Shown: positions 9,729-22,440, counted from the first letter of the stretch. The stretch: DNA of 64,000 nt from Salvia splendens (GCF_004379255.2 NC_056048.1:27028736-27092735), one strand, 5' to 3'. The notes: generated from the sequence alone by a model not told the origin. Translations and numbers: made by a program.

Positions 9729-11553
9729 TACATATCCATAGATAAAATATAATGAGAACCTAATATAGATAATGCAACCTGGTCTTAAAGCACTTTTTAT
9801 TTATTTCTTATTCCTTTTTTTTATTATGAGATCCTTTTTTATTATCAATTTTGTTGGATTTCTTCGCCAATTTTGAGCTCGAGCCTTTTGACCCTCATTA
9901 AAAACATACGATTAGTTTTGAAGAAGTTGACGAATTGATCCTAAGGTCATTGGTAACTCAGGTTACAAATGGGCTCGGACTGCAAAATGGTCGATGCAGT
10001 ATGGTCTGACCTCTTGCGTACAATATATTGCTTTAATATTCCATTTGGACCAAAGAACTTATTTCCTTATTAATTAGAGAGTATTTTTTAGGATATGCAT
10101 TAATGATTAAAGAATATCTTTTTCACTACAAATCATTGGAGTAATATTAGATGATAATCTTAAATAGCTTTAACAACATTTTATGGTGCTAACGGACTGC
10201 GGGGCTTTATATATTTGTAACCTAACATTATTTTTATTTTACGTACACAATTTGGATTGGTTCAAGTAACGATAAATTGTATGCATAATAGCACATAAGT
10301 ATATCTAATCAACTAATTAATGTAATATCTAGTTCCTAATCTACATAATTAATCTTTTGACTAAGTGGTATCAACAACCATGTTTATTGTCTAGAATAAC
10401 AACCATGTTTATTGTCTAGAATGGTCTAAAATTTCATCATCGACAGCCTATAAATAAATAAATACTATCAAAATAAAACAGAACAATCTACTCCATGTAT
10501 CCTCTAGGTAAATAATGAACGTTAACTGTTGGATTTATTCAATTGAATAAAAGCTTATATGCCTATTTAATTACTATACTTATTAAGTTAATTGAATATT
10601 GAATAGTGCATACTATTCTATATAGACTCTTCTATATATTATTCTGCCTCTTATTTTACCATTTCTTCATTTTAATTATTTATTATTATTTTTACAAACG
10701 AATGCTCAAAAGTAACTGGGACTGCTAAAGCGGGACGGGGGAGTATTACATATTAATAACGTGAAGTAAAAAAAAATTAAATGCAAGGATAATTGATATG
10801 ATATATGCTAGCCATTGACTGAAAATGGACCAGCAGTCGCTATAGAAACACAATTTTTACGAAGATAATGGATTATTTAGTGGAACAAATGGAGTAATAA
10901 AATAACTTTACTTTATTATTCGTATTTTTGGGGAACACAACTCGTGTTTATATACATTTTCTCCCATTATGATTCACACTTAGAAAAAAGGATGACAGCC
11001 CATTGTGTATATCACCCTTTATTCCATCCCATAATTGGTTATATAAATTAAAAAATGTTGCATTTAGTGTAAAGCGCCCAACCACTCTAAACATACTTCA
11101 TCATTCCCAAAAATATTGCACATGTTTTTATTTTACATTATTTTAGAAATGGGCAAATTTGAAAAAATAAATTACTATGACTATTGGTTAAATTTTATTT
11201 TTTCTTGTAATTTTAAAGGGTAATTAAAAAACTTGGAAATTTGGATTTCTTTTCAATTATATTCCATAAAAAAATAATGTAGACGCCTGCGTGTCATATA
11301 TTAATGTAATTTTTCAACTAAATGATGTCGTTTGGTTTATGGATAGATGACATTTAACTCATTGATTTTTCATAAACCGTACGACTACGTCGTATAGTTT
11401 CTCGGCTTCCATATCAAATACGTACAATTCAACTAATTTTTTCGCCATTGAATAATTTAAAATAGATGCAAATTTCATGATTTTATAGGACTAAAATTTA
11501 AAATTATAAGATTAACCAGAATTCGACCAAATGTAATAACTTTACCAACAAAT
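9729..11553. other. Intergenic AT-rich region
   Basis: No gene seen. A perfect 25-bp class tandem duplication lies near 10374-10424. GGACGGGGGAGTA at about 10734-10746 looks like the right terminus of another degenerate Stowaway MITE. Confidence 0.45.
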
Positions 11554-11555
11554 TA

Positions 11556-11793
11556 CTCCCTCCGTCCCACAATAATTGTCACTCTTTTCCATTTCAGCCC
11601 GTCCCACAATAATTGTTACACTTCATTTTTACCATAAATGATAAGTAGATCTCACATTCCACCAACTCACTTCACTCACATTTTATTATAAACCAATATA
11701 AAAAGTGAGTCTCATATTCCACTAATTTCTCCAATCAACTTTTCTTTACATTTCTTAAAATCGATGCCCACAATAAAAGTAACAATTATTGAG
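11556..11793. mobile_element. Stowaway-type MITE with a worn right end
   Basis: Begins CTCCCTCCGTCCCACAATAA after TA and ends with CAATTATTGAG before TA. The right inverted repeat lacks the GGGACGGAG part, so the copy is decayed. Confidence 0.6.
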
Positions 11794-11954
11794 TATCATT
11801 TAGTGCACTTCCTAATTTTCTTTTGTCTGAACAACTTCTATATATACTTCATTGTCATTTTACTCATTTATCTAAAAAAAAGCCATAGATAGTTAACCGT
11901 TATATATTTTTATAATAAAATGAAGTTAGTATTTTTCACTCACAGAACACTTTA

Positions 11955-12650
11955 GAGCATCCACAATAGCGCCTAGCGCACCGCCTAGCCGAGCGCCGAC
12001 GCTAGGCGGTGCGCTAGGCGAACTATTTCAGCCGCCTAGCCGATTTCGCGGAAAAAAACCGCCTAGCGCTCGGCGGTTCCGCGGCGCTAGGCGCTATTGC
12101 AGCGTCCGGATCGCCTAGCGCACCGCCTAACGCGAATTTTTAATTTTTTTTTTGTTTCTGAAATACTATATATACGCGACTTGCCCGTCATTTTCATTCG
12201 CACCACTTGTATTAACGAGTGGGCGCGGAGGACTGCACGACGTTAGTTTTTTTTTTTAATTATGTAATTTTTTTAATTAATGTACTTTTTAAATTTTATT
12301 AATATTAGTGAATTTTCTCATTTTTGTGGCGTAAATTTAATTCCGTATATTGTGTGATTGTTAATTATTTCATTTTGTATATATTTGTTAATAGTGATGT
12401 GGATAGTATTATTAATGTTTCCCGTATATCTCTCGTAAATTAAATTCCGTATATTGTGTGATTGTTAATTATGTCATTTTATATAATTGTTATTAGTAAT
12501 GTGGCTATTGATGTGGCTGTGCTATTTATGATGTGGCTAGGCTATGGCTGAGCTATTTATGATGTGGCAGGAGGATTTTTAGTGCTGATAATGTGGCAGT
12601 GGCTAGGCTATGACTGGGCTATTGCTGGGCTATTCCTATTGTGGATGGCC
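11955..12650. mobile_element. Non-autonomous PIF/Harbinger element
   Basis: A 696-bp element with inverted termini GAGCATCCACAATAG (left) and GGCCATCCACAATAG (complement of right), flanked by TTA at 11952-11954 and 12651-12653. The left 170 bp is GC-rich with repeated CGCCTAGCG/CGCTAGGCG motifs that can fold back. A TATA-like stretch near 12167 and the following leader-like sequence may be the remains of a transposon gene promoter. No coding frame survives. Confidence 0.85.
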
Positions 12651-12720
12651 TTACAAACTTATATTAACATCTTTATTACACACACCTATATTTTAATGCC
12701 GTCCACAACCACTAACATAT

Positions 12721-12780
12721 TACGTGGCAGATCACGTGACAGTCATGGAAGGGCCACGTGGATTTATTGGTGACGTGGGC
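12721..12780. promoter_or_regulatory. Cluster of G-box/ABRE-like ACGT motifs
   Basis: Four ACGT cores occur in 60 bp: TACGTGGC (12721-12728), CACGTG (12733-12738), CACGTG within CCACGTGG (12755-12760) and TGACGTGGGC (12771-12780). Such clusters bind bZIP/bHLH factors in abscisic-acid or light responsive promoters. No gene is recognised next to it. Confidence 0.5.
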
Positions 12781-13969
12781 CCAGTGTCGTGGCGGAAGAT
12801 GGTTGGGTCAGCGGTGCACAATCAATCAATGACAGATATAATCAATCGTCTTAGATTTTGCCCTTATTTGGCTTGCAAGCTCAGACAAAGACAGCAGTCG
12901 CGTGAAATGCCTTCATAAAACAGTTGTAATGTTGATGAAAAGGTCTTTCTAATTTTTGCTTTTATACATACCACAACTTCCTAATAACCCCATCTCCTTA
13001 AATTAGAAATCGAGATTACAATAAATTAAAATAATCCAATTTCCACTCAATTCTCTCGATGTGATTTGCAAATTATTGTATACAATTGCTATCACAATAT
13101 ATAAATAAATTAAATTTTTTCTAGAAACTTTTACGTATCTATTTGGATTTTGATTTTTCTCAATTGTGTAAAACGTTATTTTCTTCTTTCCGAATAAGTG
13201 CTCCATTCCTAATTTTGAGAATAAAATCGTACCATCCTCCCCAATTTATCCTTCTTTACCACTTTTTATAATTGTATACTATTACTCTTTTTGTTCACAA
13301 AATAAAACCTCATTTCGTCATATCATAATGTCCATTCATATTCTACTACAGTATTAGACCAATATAATGATACTCGCATTATATTAAGTCTTTTCACCAT
13401 TTTTTCTTTATGTTTCTTCAACGTTCGAACTCATATACTACGTCAGACTTAGAGTTTAAATCGCAGACAAAAGAACAGAGATGGTATTTTATAGTATTTT
13501 AGTATATGGGCTAGAAAAAAGTACTTATCATTTAATTAGATGGATAAGTCAAATTGAATATTATAAATATTATTCAGTTAATTAAATTCATTCTAATGAC
13601 AACTTGACACAAAATTAATTTTGACTTATGAATTTATTCCTTTTTCGGTGACAAATTTAATTTGGGAAAATCTTAACTCAATTCAATCTAGAACAATTTG
13701 AGCACAATTTAATCCTCAACAATCAAAATCTCCACGTATTTGAATGGATATGTATTGATGAATAGATAATTTCATTTCACAAACATAGGATTAGGTTGGA
13801 ATGTCATAGGCGGTTGACTTTGAAGGCGAGTCAAAGTTAGATTTACGTGGTTGGTTTCCTAGAGTGCAACCATACCATGTGTTGTCCCGATTATACCCTT
13901 CATTTTCTCGACAATTTTTTTCTATTAATTCTTTTTAGGGTCACCATTTTTCTCTTGCCTAGACACAAC
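12781..13969. other. Intergenic region
   Basis: AT-rich with no supported gene. Short frames at 12724-12918 and 13003-13206 show no domain. Confidence 0.45.
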
Positions 13970-13977
13970 ATGTCAAA

Positions 13978-14182
13978 CAGTGGCGGATCCAGGATCCGAA
14001 AATGGAGGGGGCGGAATATATAGTAATAGTTTGGTTTAGTGCGGACATGACTATTTTTTTTGTTATTCGGGGCGACGCCGGAGGCAAACGGAGGGGGCGG
14101 ACATGGTAAAATTACATCCCGATAAGGGAAAAATAGTCGCACGGAGGGGGCGACCGCCCCCTCCCCCCTAGATCCGCCACTG
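13978..14182. mobile_element. hAT-type MITE, 205 bp
   Basis: Inverted termini CAGTGGCGGATC (left) and GATCCGCCACTG (right; one mismatch inward) are flanked by a perfect 8-bp duplication ATGTCAAA at 13970-13977 and 14183-14190. An 8-bp duplication with CAG-CTG ends indicates the hAT superfamily. It has no coding capacity. Confidence 0.9.
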
Positions 14183-14190
14183 ATGTCAAA

Positions 14191-14955
14191 TGATATTCAA
14201 CGATTAAGCCGCAATTATTGAAATTAAAATTCAAATGTTGATTTTGTAATAATTCAAAAATCTCTTTGTGTTTTCTAAATCAAAGATACTATTTAGATTG
14301 GTATTGACTATGTAATAGTGTATCTAAATAAACAATGATCTTGAATTCTGCAATTAGTGTCGTTTGCCATTTATATTTTTACTTTAAAAAGTGTTATTAT
14401 ATATAAATATTAATAGTAAGTAGTCAAATTCATGGACATAATCTTTCAGACATAACAATAAAGTCTCAACTTTAACATTCTTTGCCATTTAGACATATCA
14501 ATTTTCTTTGCACAAGAATGGAATTGAGAGTTAAATGAGGGTGTTTGAATGAAATGATTTAGTAAAGTAAAAGCCAATTCGCCTATCAAACACTAAGCTT
14601 TACCACATAGACATAGTCATCGTTTGGGACAAAATGATATAAAGATAGCTTGAGAACATTATCCAATGAGTTTCTCCAAACTTTACTTATCTTGATTCTT
14701 TTCTTGTTTGGTTTTATATACTTTTTTGGCCTCCATTTCTATGTGTTTGGATTAAAAACACATCTCCAACTAAGTTTTTTCTATTGTTCAACAATTCTTG
14801 ATTTCTTGTAGGAAGGAATATGTTATCTACAAGTATATAAAGCTAAGTTTATAGCCCACTTGTAAAAGAATTCTTGTTCGTTGTGACTTTGGAATTTCAA
14901 ATTAACACTCTACTCCAACTTTAACACATAATAACTGAATTTTCAAATTATTTAG
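14191..14955. other. Intergenic AT-rich region
   Basis: Nothing supported. Confidence 0.45.
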
Positions 14956-15267
14956 AGGCCTAGTGATATCATGCACTTTTCTATCTCAATCTTTTATGTT
15001 TTGTTCCCAATTATGTACTGATTTTAATGTTCTACCAATTTTATCTTGATGTTTTTATGTGTATCAGTTCTATTTATGAGAACAAAGGGAAGTTCTTTAA
15101 ATTCGAAACTAATCGAGGCCAATGGATATATCATGCACTTTATCTTATCATTTTTTTTATGTTTCTTTCTCAATTATGTACTGATTTTATCTTGATGTTT
15201 TTGGTGTGTGTCAATTCTATTTATGAGAATAAAGGGAAGTCTTCTAAATTCTAAACTCATCGAGGTC
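14956..15267. repeat. Tandem repeat, about 150-160 bp, two copies
   Basis: Both copies contain ATCATGCACTT, CAATTATGTACTGATTTTA, TTTTATCTTGATG and CTATTTATGAGAA in the same order. Copy one is about 14956-15118 and copy two about 15119-15267, with small indels. Confidence 0.75.
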
Positions 15268-16365
15268 TTATCATAGATTTTTTTATATCATAAAAATATA
15301 TACTAATGTTCTCGAGTTTACTGCATCCAACTTAAAAGCCAAACAAATACTAGTAGTAACTAATAATTAGAAAATCCAAAAGGTTTGCCCTAATCCTTTT
15401 TAAGAGGTAACTTGTAGTGCTTCTATAAACCCACTTGGCTACAACAATCTTGAGTATGGGATAAATATCATTCATTTAAGCCCTATAATTTTGTCTAAAA
15501 ATTAAATAATTTAATAAATAAAAATATAAATACATGAATGGTACGTACATAATATTTCTAAATTTTGATTTCAACTTGATCAATTTTATTCAAATCATTT
15601 TATTATAATTTTCTTATACTATATTGCATCAATTATACTTTAAAAGGTATAATAAAAAAAATTCTTAGACAAATCTAATATAGAGATAAAATCCAATGTT
15701 TTTAAGCAAATCTTTACATCAATTGCACCAGAATCTTCATGAATTCATATTTAAACGTATATCTTCGTGAATTCATATACTTTTCCTAAATTTGGAAATA
15801 TATGATGCAAGGATAAATATGCAATATATTATTTCATTTTTCATTAACTAAAATTCAATAATATATACATAAAAAAATCTATGCTTTCTAATATTAGAAG
15901 CAAGTGTCAATTCATATTGTAGTTTAAAGTGGGGTGAGAATCACTCGGCGTGAACTACTTTATTCATTTTGTTACTATTTTGAGTTGGATAATAATGGGT
16001 CTTATAAGGATATAATTTTCATGATATTTTAAGTCTAATACAATGAATGGGAATCTTGATAGGATACAAATGGATGGATAGCATATGGATTGGTGATGTT
16101 CTCAATTCTCAGTGGCGTTGAGAGGTATAGAGTTATATTTAATTCATAAATGCCTACTATGTGAATTTCTCCAATCATGAAAAGTTTCACTCCCCACGCA
16201 AGTTGTCATTGCCTGATTAATGGGGATATGGGTACCAAAAACTATTAAAATACTCCACTTTTTTTGTAAAAATATAATACTCTTTCCTCCCATAAAATAT
16301 TTGCATATCTTGGTGTTATGTGACTAATGACAAATTTTATAAATGTAACTCCCGAATTTGATAAG
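15268..16365. other. Intergenic AT-rich region
   Basis: Nothing supported. Confidence 0.45.
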
Positions 16366-16745
16366 GATATTGTTACTGTCAGAAAGCATATTTGGCGATT
16401 GTCATTGAAAATGGATAGTAAACAAGATTAGAATTAGTAGAGTTTTACAAGCCATCGTGAGCAAATTATGAGGTTCATAAAACCCCAAAATCTTCGTTAT
16501 TGTCGGAAAGTAGAGGCGGTGTGACAGTTATCACTGACAATGATTGACGAACAAAGAACGAAGTTGGTGGAGTTTTCCGGCCCATCATGAGCAAGTTGTG
16601 GGCTTGGTAGTCCCATAAATTGTCGTTGATATAAAAAAGTATAGACAATGTGCCAGTTATCACTGACAATAGATGACGAACAAAACACCAAGTTAATAGA
16701 GTTTTTTGGCCCATATAGACAAGTTGTGCGGTTGATCAACCCACG
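16366..16745. repeat. Tandem repeat, period about 130 bp, about three copies
   Basis: The motif AGAGTTTT(T/A)..GGCCCAT..GAGCAAGTTGTG recurs at 16441, 16571 and 16700, and CAGTTATCACTGACAAT recurs between. Copies are clearly diverged. Open frames across it (16475-16739) merely reflect the repeat. Confidence 0.75.
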
Positions 16746-17664
16746 AAATCCACCTGAATCTGTTATTATACTTAGATAGTATATTATGTTGAGAGGAAAA
16801 AGAATTCCACTTATTAATTTTTTTTAATTAATGACAATAATTGTGTATAATGTTAGATTTTAGGACAACACCCAATTATAACTATATGGGTGCATTGGCT
16901 TTTCTTTCGGACCGGCATAGTATAAATTTTTGGTTATTAAGATTGAGTGTAAAAAAAAGCATCTCTTTTCCAAAGTGTGGCATAAAGAAAATTAAAAGGC
17001 ATCACTTTTCTCAAATGGTAGCAATTACCTACTCATCTTGCTAACTATGAGTATATACTTAATTAAATTTAATTTGGCAGCATATAATCAAATTTACTTT
17101 AAATTGCATCTTTTTCAAAAAAAAATATTTATGACAAACTCTATTCGACGAAAACGAATTTTACTGAAATATTATAATCTTAAAAAAATATCAATTTGAA
17201 AATTAACTAAAATACTAAACGATCCGAAACCAGTATAAAACGATAGAGTTTGAGCTCATAAACCCATAGAGTTTGGTTCGTTTCGCTCTTCCGCCTCCAA
17301 AAAGATATTTACATGCAACATGGTAATTATATCTTGAAATAATTGTCTACTAAATCATGAAAACTAGGGCATTCCTACAATTCAACTTTTATTTTACTAA
17401 ATCAATGAATATTGCTATTTTCAATATGTTAAAGAAAATCACAAGTTACTCAAGACCATTTCGCCTATATATGGAGTACTATTAAGAAACAAATATATAG
17501 GAGAATGCTAATAAACATAACATTATCACAAAAAACAACATATAAGTTCAACAAAAAACTCCACTCAAGTATCAAAAGAAACTAGTTCCAGTAACAGGGA
17601 AAAAACAAAGCATGGAGTTCATAAAACGAGAGATAATATAATTCAAGAGCAGCAGACTAGCAGC
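16746..17664. other. Intergenic region and 3' flank of the P0 gene
   Basis: No gene seen. The part closest to 17664 should hold the 3' untranslated region and polyadenylation site of the ribosomal P0 gene. Confidence 0.5.
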
Positions 17665-19460
17665 TTAATCGAAGAGACCAAGACCCATGTCTTCGTCAGA
17701 CTCCTCTTCAGGCTCATCCTTCTTCACCTCTTCCTTGGCAGCAACAGCAGGAGCATCACCACCAGCTGCAGCAGGGGCAGCTGCTACAAGGAACTTGCTG
17801 GGATCAGCAAGGAATTCCTTAACCTTGTCAGCTTGAGGGAATGAATATTCAGTCTCAACCGCAATGGCCAAGGCATTCTTGTAGGCATTGACGAACATGT
17901 GTGGTGCAGCAGCAAGAGTTGGGTAAGAGATGGCCAGGGACAGGGATGTGACCATGGAAACACCAAGGGCAAACTTCTCAATGAGGTCCTCCTCAGTCAT
18001 GTCGAGCACCTCAGGGCTGAAAACAGTTCCATTGTCGTACACAGAGGTGACTATCAGACCATATGAGAAGGGACGGATGCCAAGCTTGGCAAGCAACGCA
18101 GCTTCAGAGGAACCCACTTTGTCACCCTTCTTGATGAGCTCAACAGGAGTGATGATTTCAACAGTACCCTTGTTAATCTTGGTGGGAATGTTAAGAACCT
18201 GGAGACATATATCAACACAGATTAGAATCATGAGAAGGAAAGCATTGAATAGAATTGGTAATATTTAATTCCAATTACCTGGAAGAAAGAAGTCTGGGAT
18301 GGGTCGAGACCCGTGTTGCCTGGTGGGACAACAACATCAATTGGAGCAACCAAACCAACACGAGCAGGGGCTCCAACCTGAAGAAATTATGAAAACTACT
18401 AGATTAGAAAAACAAATAGATCAATTGAGCAAATACCCAAATAGTATAAGACATAAAAACAAAATCAGATTTCACCACATTAAACAGAGTACTAAGAGTA
18501 TGAGAATCTAATTTAAGACTGCAAAACCATTGCAAAAAACTAAATAACACTAATCATATTAAACAGAGTAAAACATATTTAAACTTAACCAATCCAGCCA
18601 AGTATGGATAACTATTATCTATTCATCCAATCATAAATATAGATAAGTCAAATTAGTGTAATTGGTATAAAGATAAAAAATATTCAATAATACCAAAGCA
18701 ATTATAGCAAGCAAATCAAATTGAATCCATAATTAAGTAACAGCAGTGTTATAAATTATTAACATATAACAAAAATGGGCAGACTTTTGAAAACATTCGT
18801 TCAAGAACAAACATTACACTACGAAAATATATTTCAAACACAAGCATCACATTATGTTTATTACAGAAGTAGCATGGCACAATTAAATCAAAAACCAACA
18901 TTGCTGTAAAAGTAAAATTAAGCTTCACAGATACAAATGAATTTGATTAAAATACCAGTAACAGAAACAACGAAAATAAACCATCAAAAGTAATACTCCT
19001 ACAAAAAGGAAAATAAATAAATCCAATCAGGTCACCTTGTATTTGGCAACCTCCTCACTGACTTCCTTCAAGTCACCCTTGGTGAAGATCAATCCAACGT
19101 TACCCTATTCAAATAGAACCACAAATTAATCAAATTCATAAATCCATAAATCTTATGAAAACATAAAACATTAACCTCTACAAAAAAATCAATAAAACTT
19201 ACAACAAGGAGAGGAATCAAGTTAAGAATCGCCTGGTTCCCGGTCTTCTCAGCGTGGATGCGAACTGATCTCTTCATCATAGTATTCTTTCCCATGAGAA
19301 CCACAGAGTCGCCCCTCAGACCTTTCCTGATGTTCTGGAGCTGCTTTGAACCGACGTTGTCAGCAAACACCACCAGAATCTGAGTGTACTCATCGATGAA
19401 CTGGCAGAGTTTCGAATCGTATGCAAGCTTCTTGTCGCTCTTTGACAATTTAGGCGCCAT
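17665..19460 (-). CDS. RPP0: 60S acidic ribosomal protein P0 (uL10)
   Basis: Four exons in reverse order: 19203-19460, 19036-19104, 18279-18377 and 17665-18198. All junctions are GT-AG and in phase 0, giving 319 residues, the normal length (plant P0 is about 317-323). The start [15 protein letters not shown], the RNA-binding core with [19 protein letters not shown], and the acidic tail ending [12 protein letters not shown] are typical. The tail is the shared stalk-protein end that contacts elongation factors. P0 anchors P1/P2 dimers on the large ribosomal subunit GTPase centre in the cytosol. An Ala/Gly-rich hinge ([19 protein letters not shown]) precedes the tail. Intron 2, about 660 bp, is the longest. 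A TATA box and telo-box motifs upstream fit a housekeeping ribosomal gene. Confidence 0.97.
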
Positions 19461-19636
19461 TTCTTCTCAAACTACAACAAACAGTGTAATTTACAAAACC
19501 CTAGAATTTGAACGGAGGAGGTACAAAAATGAGGGCCTAGACGGAGCGACGGAGGCTAGGTCAAGGCGGACGGTGGCGCCGTCACTTTAACCTCTTCGAT
19601 TCAGATTTGGGGATTTTTGAGAGGAGAGGAAGACTA

Positions 19637-19687
19637 AAACCCTAAAATGCTGGTGAATGATAAAGAAGGAGTGAGATGATTTTATAG
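19637..19687 (-). promoter_or_regulatory. Core promoter of the P0 gene: TATA box and telo-box
   Basis: CTATAAAA on the reverse strand (19680-19687) and a telo-box AAACCCTAAA (19637-19646, read on the plus strand) near the expected start site. A second partial telo-box, AAAACCCTAGA, lies in the leader at about 19496. Telo-boxes near the start site are common in plant ribosomal-protein genes. Confidence 0.65.
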
Positions 19688-19689
19688 AG

Positions 19690-21040
19690 AGCGAACTGGA
19701 TGACCTAAAATTAACGGTCGAGATTTGGAGTATAGTTACACAATGATCTAACGGCTGCTGCTATGTTATGGAATTGGGCTTTATATTTGGGTTGAGTTAG
19801 TGATACCGCTACCTTTTTACAAAATCTTTGAACTCAGATTTTTTTTGAAGAAAGGAATGTTGTTGGGTTATGACTTATGAATACTCATAATTTAATTCGT
19901 GATTTTAAATACTAGATTATTTATTATGTATTTGAAAATATTAAAATAAATTTTTATAATTTGATTTTATATTAATCAATCAAATTAATTAACTAATTGA
20001 CATGATAACTTAATTAAGTAATTAACATAATATTAGAAGTAACTTTTAATTAAATCTTTAAATAACTTAATTACGAGTACAATATAAAAAGCATTAAGAT
20101 TTTCTTGATTAATTATTAATCATGAGCATAATAGTAATTATAATAGTAATTGTATTATTATGATTCATAATTTTAATAATTCGATTTTCCTAATAAATTA
20201 AAGATACATAATAATAACTAAATAAATAATATTACAATAATATGATTATTATTACTATAATAGTGTATTTGTTATAAATGTTGTTGTTATAATTATTTCT
20301 CCGTGATTTATACTCTAATTTTGACTCTACACAGGTTTTAAGAAATTGTTTAACTTTGTTAATAAAAATGAGAAAAGAAGTTAGTGCACTGTGGACTTCA
20401 CTTTTATATATGTGATTTATAATAGAATGTAAGTGAATGTGTGGTGCACTTACTTAGAACAGGAAATGAAAAAAAAAACAAATGAGACATTTTTTTCGAG
20501 GATGAAGGGAGTATTATTACACTTGTCACATGGGTTGTGCGAGCCCATTTTAGATCTACTCTAATGTGAGTTGGGTTGGATTGGACTGAATTGAGCCAAT
20601 TTTTTTGTACATCTCTAGGCCCAATACCTGCCACTTCATAAGTGGGGTGTATTTGAGTTTAAATTGTGTTTATACAAATTTATAAAAGTGAAATAAATCA
20701 AAGTGACTTCTATATCTTAATTAGAAATGGTTTAAGTTGAAATGAACCTAGATGTTAAAGAGATTGACTAGAGCTAATTAATTTGGATATTTATGCTCTT
20801 CATATAGCATTAAGACCAAATGGCTTGTAAAATTATGTCTATACTTCCATACATGATGGATAATGTGAGAGACAAGATATTTTCAAAATTTTCTTACATA
20901 TTTGAAGTCCATAAGGAAGAAGAAAAAAAAGTTGACTAGAAAGAATTACTTTCGATATTTATATTTGTAGCGGAGACCAAATGATTCTATACAATTATGT
21001 TAGAAACTTCCACGATGCTCCTAACAATTCTTGGAAATAC
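19690..21040. other. Intergenic AT-rich region
   Basis: No gene seen. GAAGGGAGTATTA at about 20505 resembles a worn Stowaway terminus. Confidence 0.45.
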
Positions 21041-21249
21041 GCATGGCTATCACAACACCCACGACGTGCTCTTGCACGACCATGCTCTAGGCAAGAGCAC
21101 GGTGGTGGACTCGGCGCCACTTTTTCTGTCTGCTCTTAGACAAGAGCACAGGTGCTCTTTCGCAAGGACGAGCACAAGGGTCTCACCATTCTATTATTAA
21201 ATTTAAATAAAAACATTTCCATAATATTAAAATTCATTAAAAACTGAAA

Positions 21250-21382
21250 TAATATTACAAATTACAAATTACAAATTACAAATTACAAATAAAATAAAAA
21301 AGCCATAATTAAAATCCTAAAATTAAAAATTACATAATTAAAATACTAAAAATTAAAAATTACATAATTAAAATACTAAAAA
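21250..21382. repeat. Short AT-rich tandem repeats
   Basis: A 7-bp unit ATTACAA is repeated about five times from about 21253, followed by two near-identical copies of a roughly 30-bp unit containing TTACATAATTAAAATACTAA. Confidence 0.7.
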
Positions 21383-21397
21383 TATCCCCGTGGAAGA

Positions 21398-22440
21398 CTA
21401 TTCATCCGGCGGCACTACCCCCAATTGTTTTTGGAGGCCCAATATCATGGCCTCGTGCGATCGAAGCTGCGTGGGGGTCATAGTTGACCTATCGGCCATA
21501 TTGAGTTGGGCCAAAATCGCCCACAACGAGTTGGTGGGGGGGTGGAGGTGGCGCATAGGGCACGAGAATGGGAGCGGGTTGGGAGCATCGCCAGATGGAG
21601 TCGCGGCGCGACGGCGGTTGGCCGCCGCCTTATTCCTTCCTTGCGGTCGGCGTTGGGAACCGCTCGGGCCAGCGTCGGGGCTACCCAAGTTAGCTCCAAC
21701 GAGTTGGCTAACCACGTCTTCGGAGCCGACGTCGGATAGGGATACCGACGTTGACCGTTTGGAGGAGCCGCTAGAGGAGGATGTTACGCCTCCCCTATAC
21801 TTCGGATGCGACCGCGTCTCCTGCCAAATGTTGAGGTACTTGAACGCCTTGTAGTTCATGGATTGGTAGGTCGACATGGCGGAACTGATGATGTCGACCT
21901 CGCTCCGGCCGCTCCCCGCCGACCGCTCTTCCTGGAGGTAATACCCCTGGGACTTTTGGATTTCTTCGTTGGCTCCGTAGATGGCGTTGCGCACCATACT
22001 CTAGTTGCGCTCAATTGTTCCCTCCGGCTGGTTTTCATTGTACCGGCGACAAATGCGCCACCAAAAGTGATCCCCGGATTGGTTCGTGCCAACCTCCGGA
22101 TCTTCGGAGATTGACAAAAACACCTTGAACAATTGCTCCATCTCCGCCGGAGTGTACGGTGTGCGGACACCGCGAGTAGGAGGAGTCGGAATTTGGGATG
22201 GGGCGGTCGACCTCGCTCTAGGTTCGGGTGTTCACCCGTATAGCCCTTCGGGGGCATCTTGGTCGTTGATCGGGTAAGGCCAGTAGCCACCTGGAACGCC
22301 TGAACTTTGGGTTTAAGGAGGGGCCGAATATTCTGTTTCCGGACTAGGAAACGGTTGTGAACCGAACCAATCAGGGTTCCAACCGTGGGAGCCCGGAGGG
22401 TGATCGCCTTGGCTGGATATTGTTATGTTGTAGGAGTGGA
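21398..22440 (-). pseudogene. Harbinger-associated Myb-like/NAM-associated protein, broken
   Basis: The reverse strand encodes the usual accessory protein of plant PIF/Harbinger elements, often mislabelled glutathione S-transferase T3-like. Reading from about 22200: YTPAEMEQLFKVFL, EDPEVGTNQSGDHFWWRI, then an in-frame TAG at 22003-22001 where the family has Trp. After the stop the frame continues for 199 residues from 21997, with YGANEEIQKSQGYYLQEE, YKAFKYLNIWQE and the C-terminal LRSHEAMILGLQKQLG. Another stop and a frame change occur upstream between about 22200 and 22330. It therefore cannot make the full protein. Such proteins help the transposase bind the element's ends in related systems. 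Confidence 0.7.

Noticed and set aside
12564..12918. Overlapping short frames next to the G-box cluster as genes
   Set aside because: They contain the Harbinger end and the ACGT motifs themselves and show no recognisable protein.
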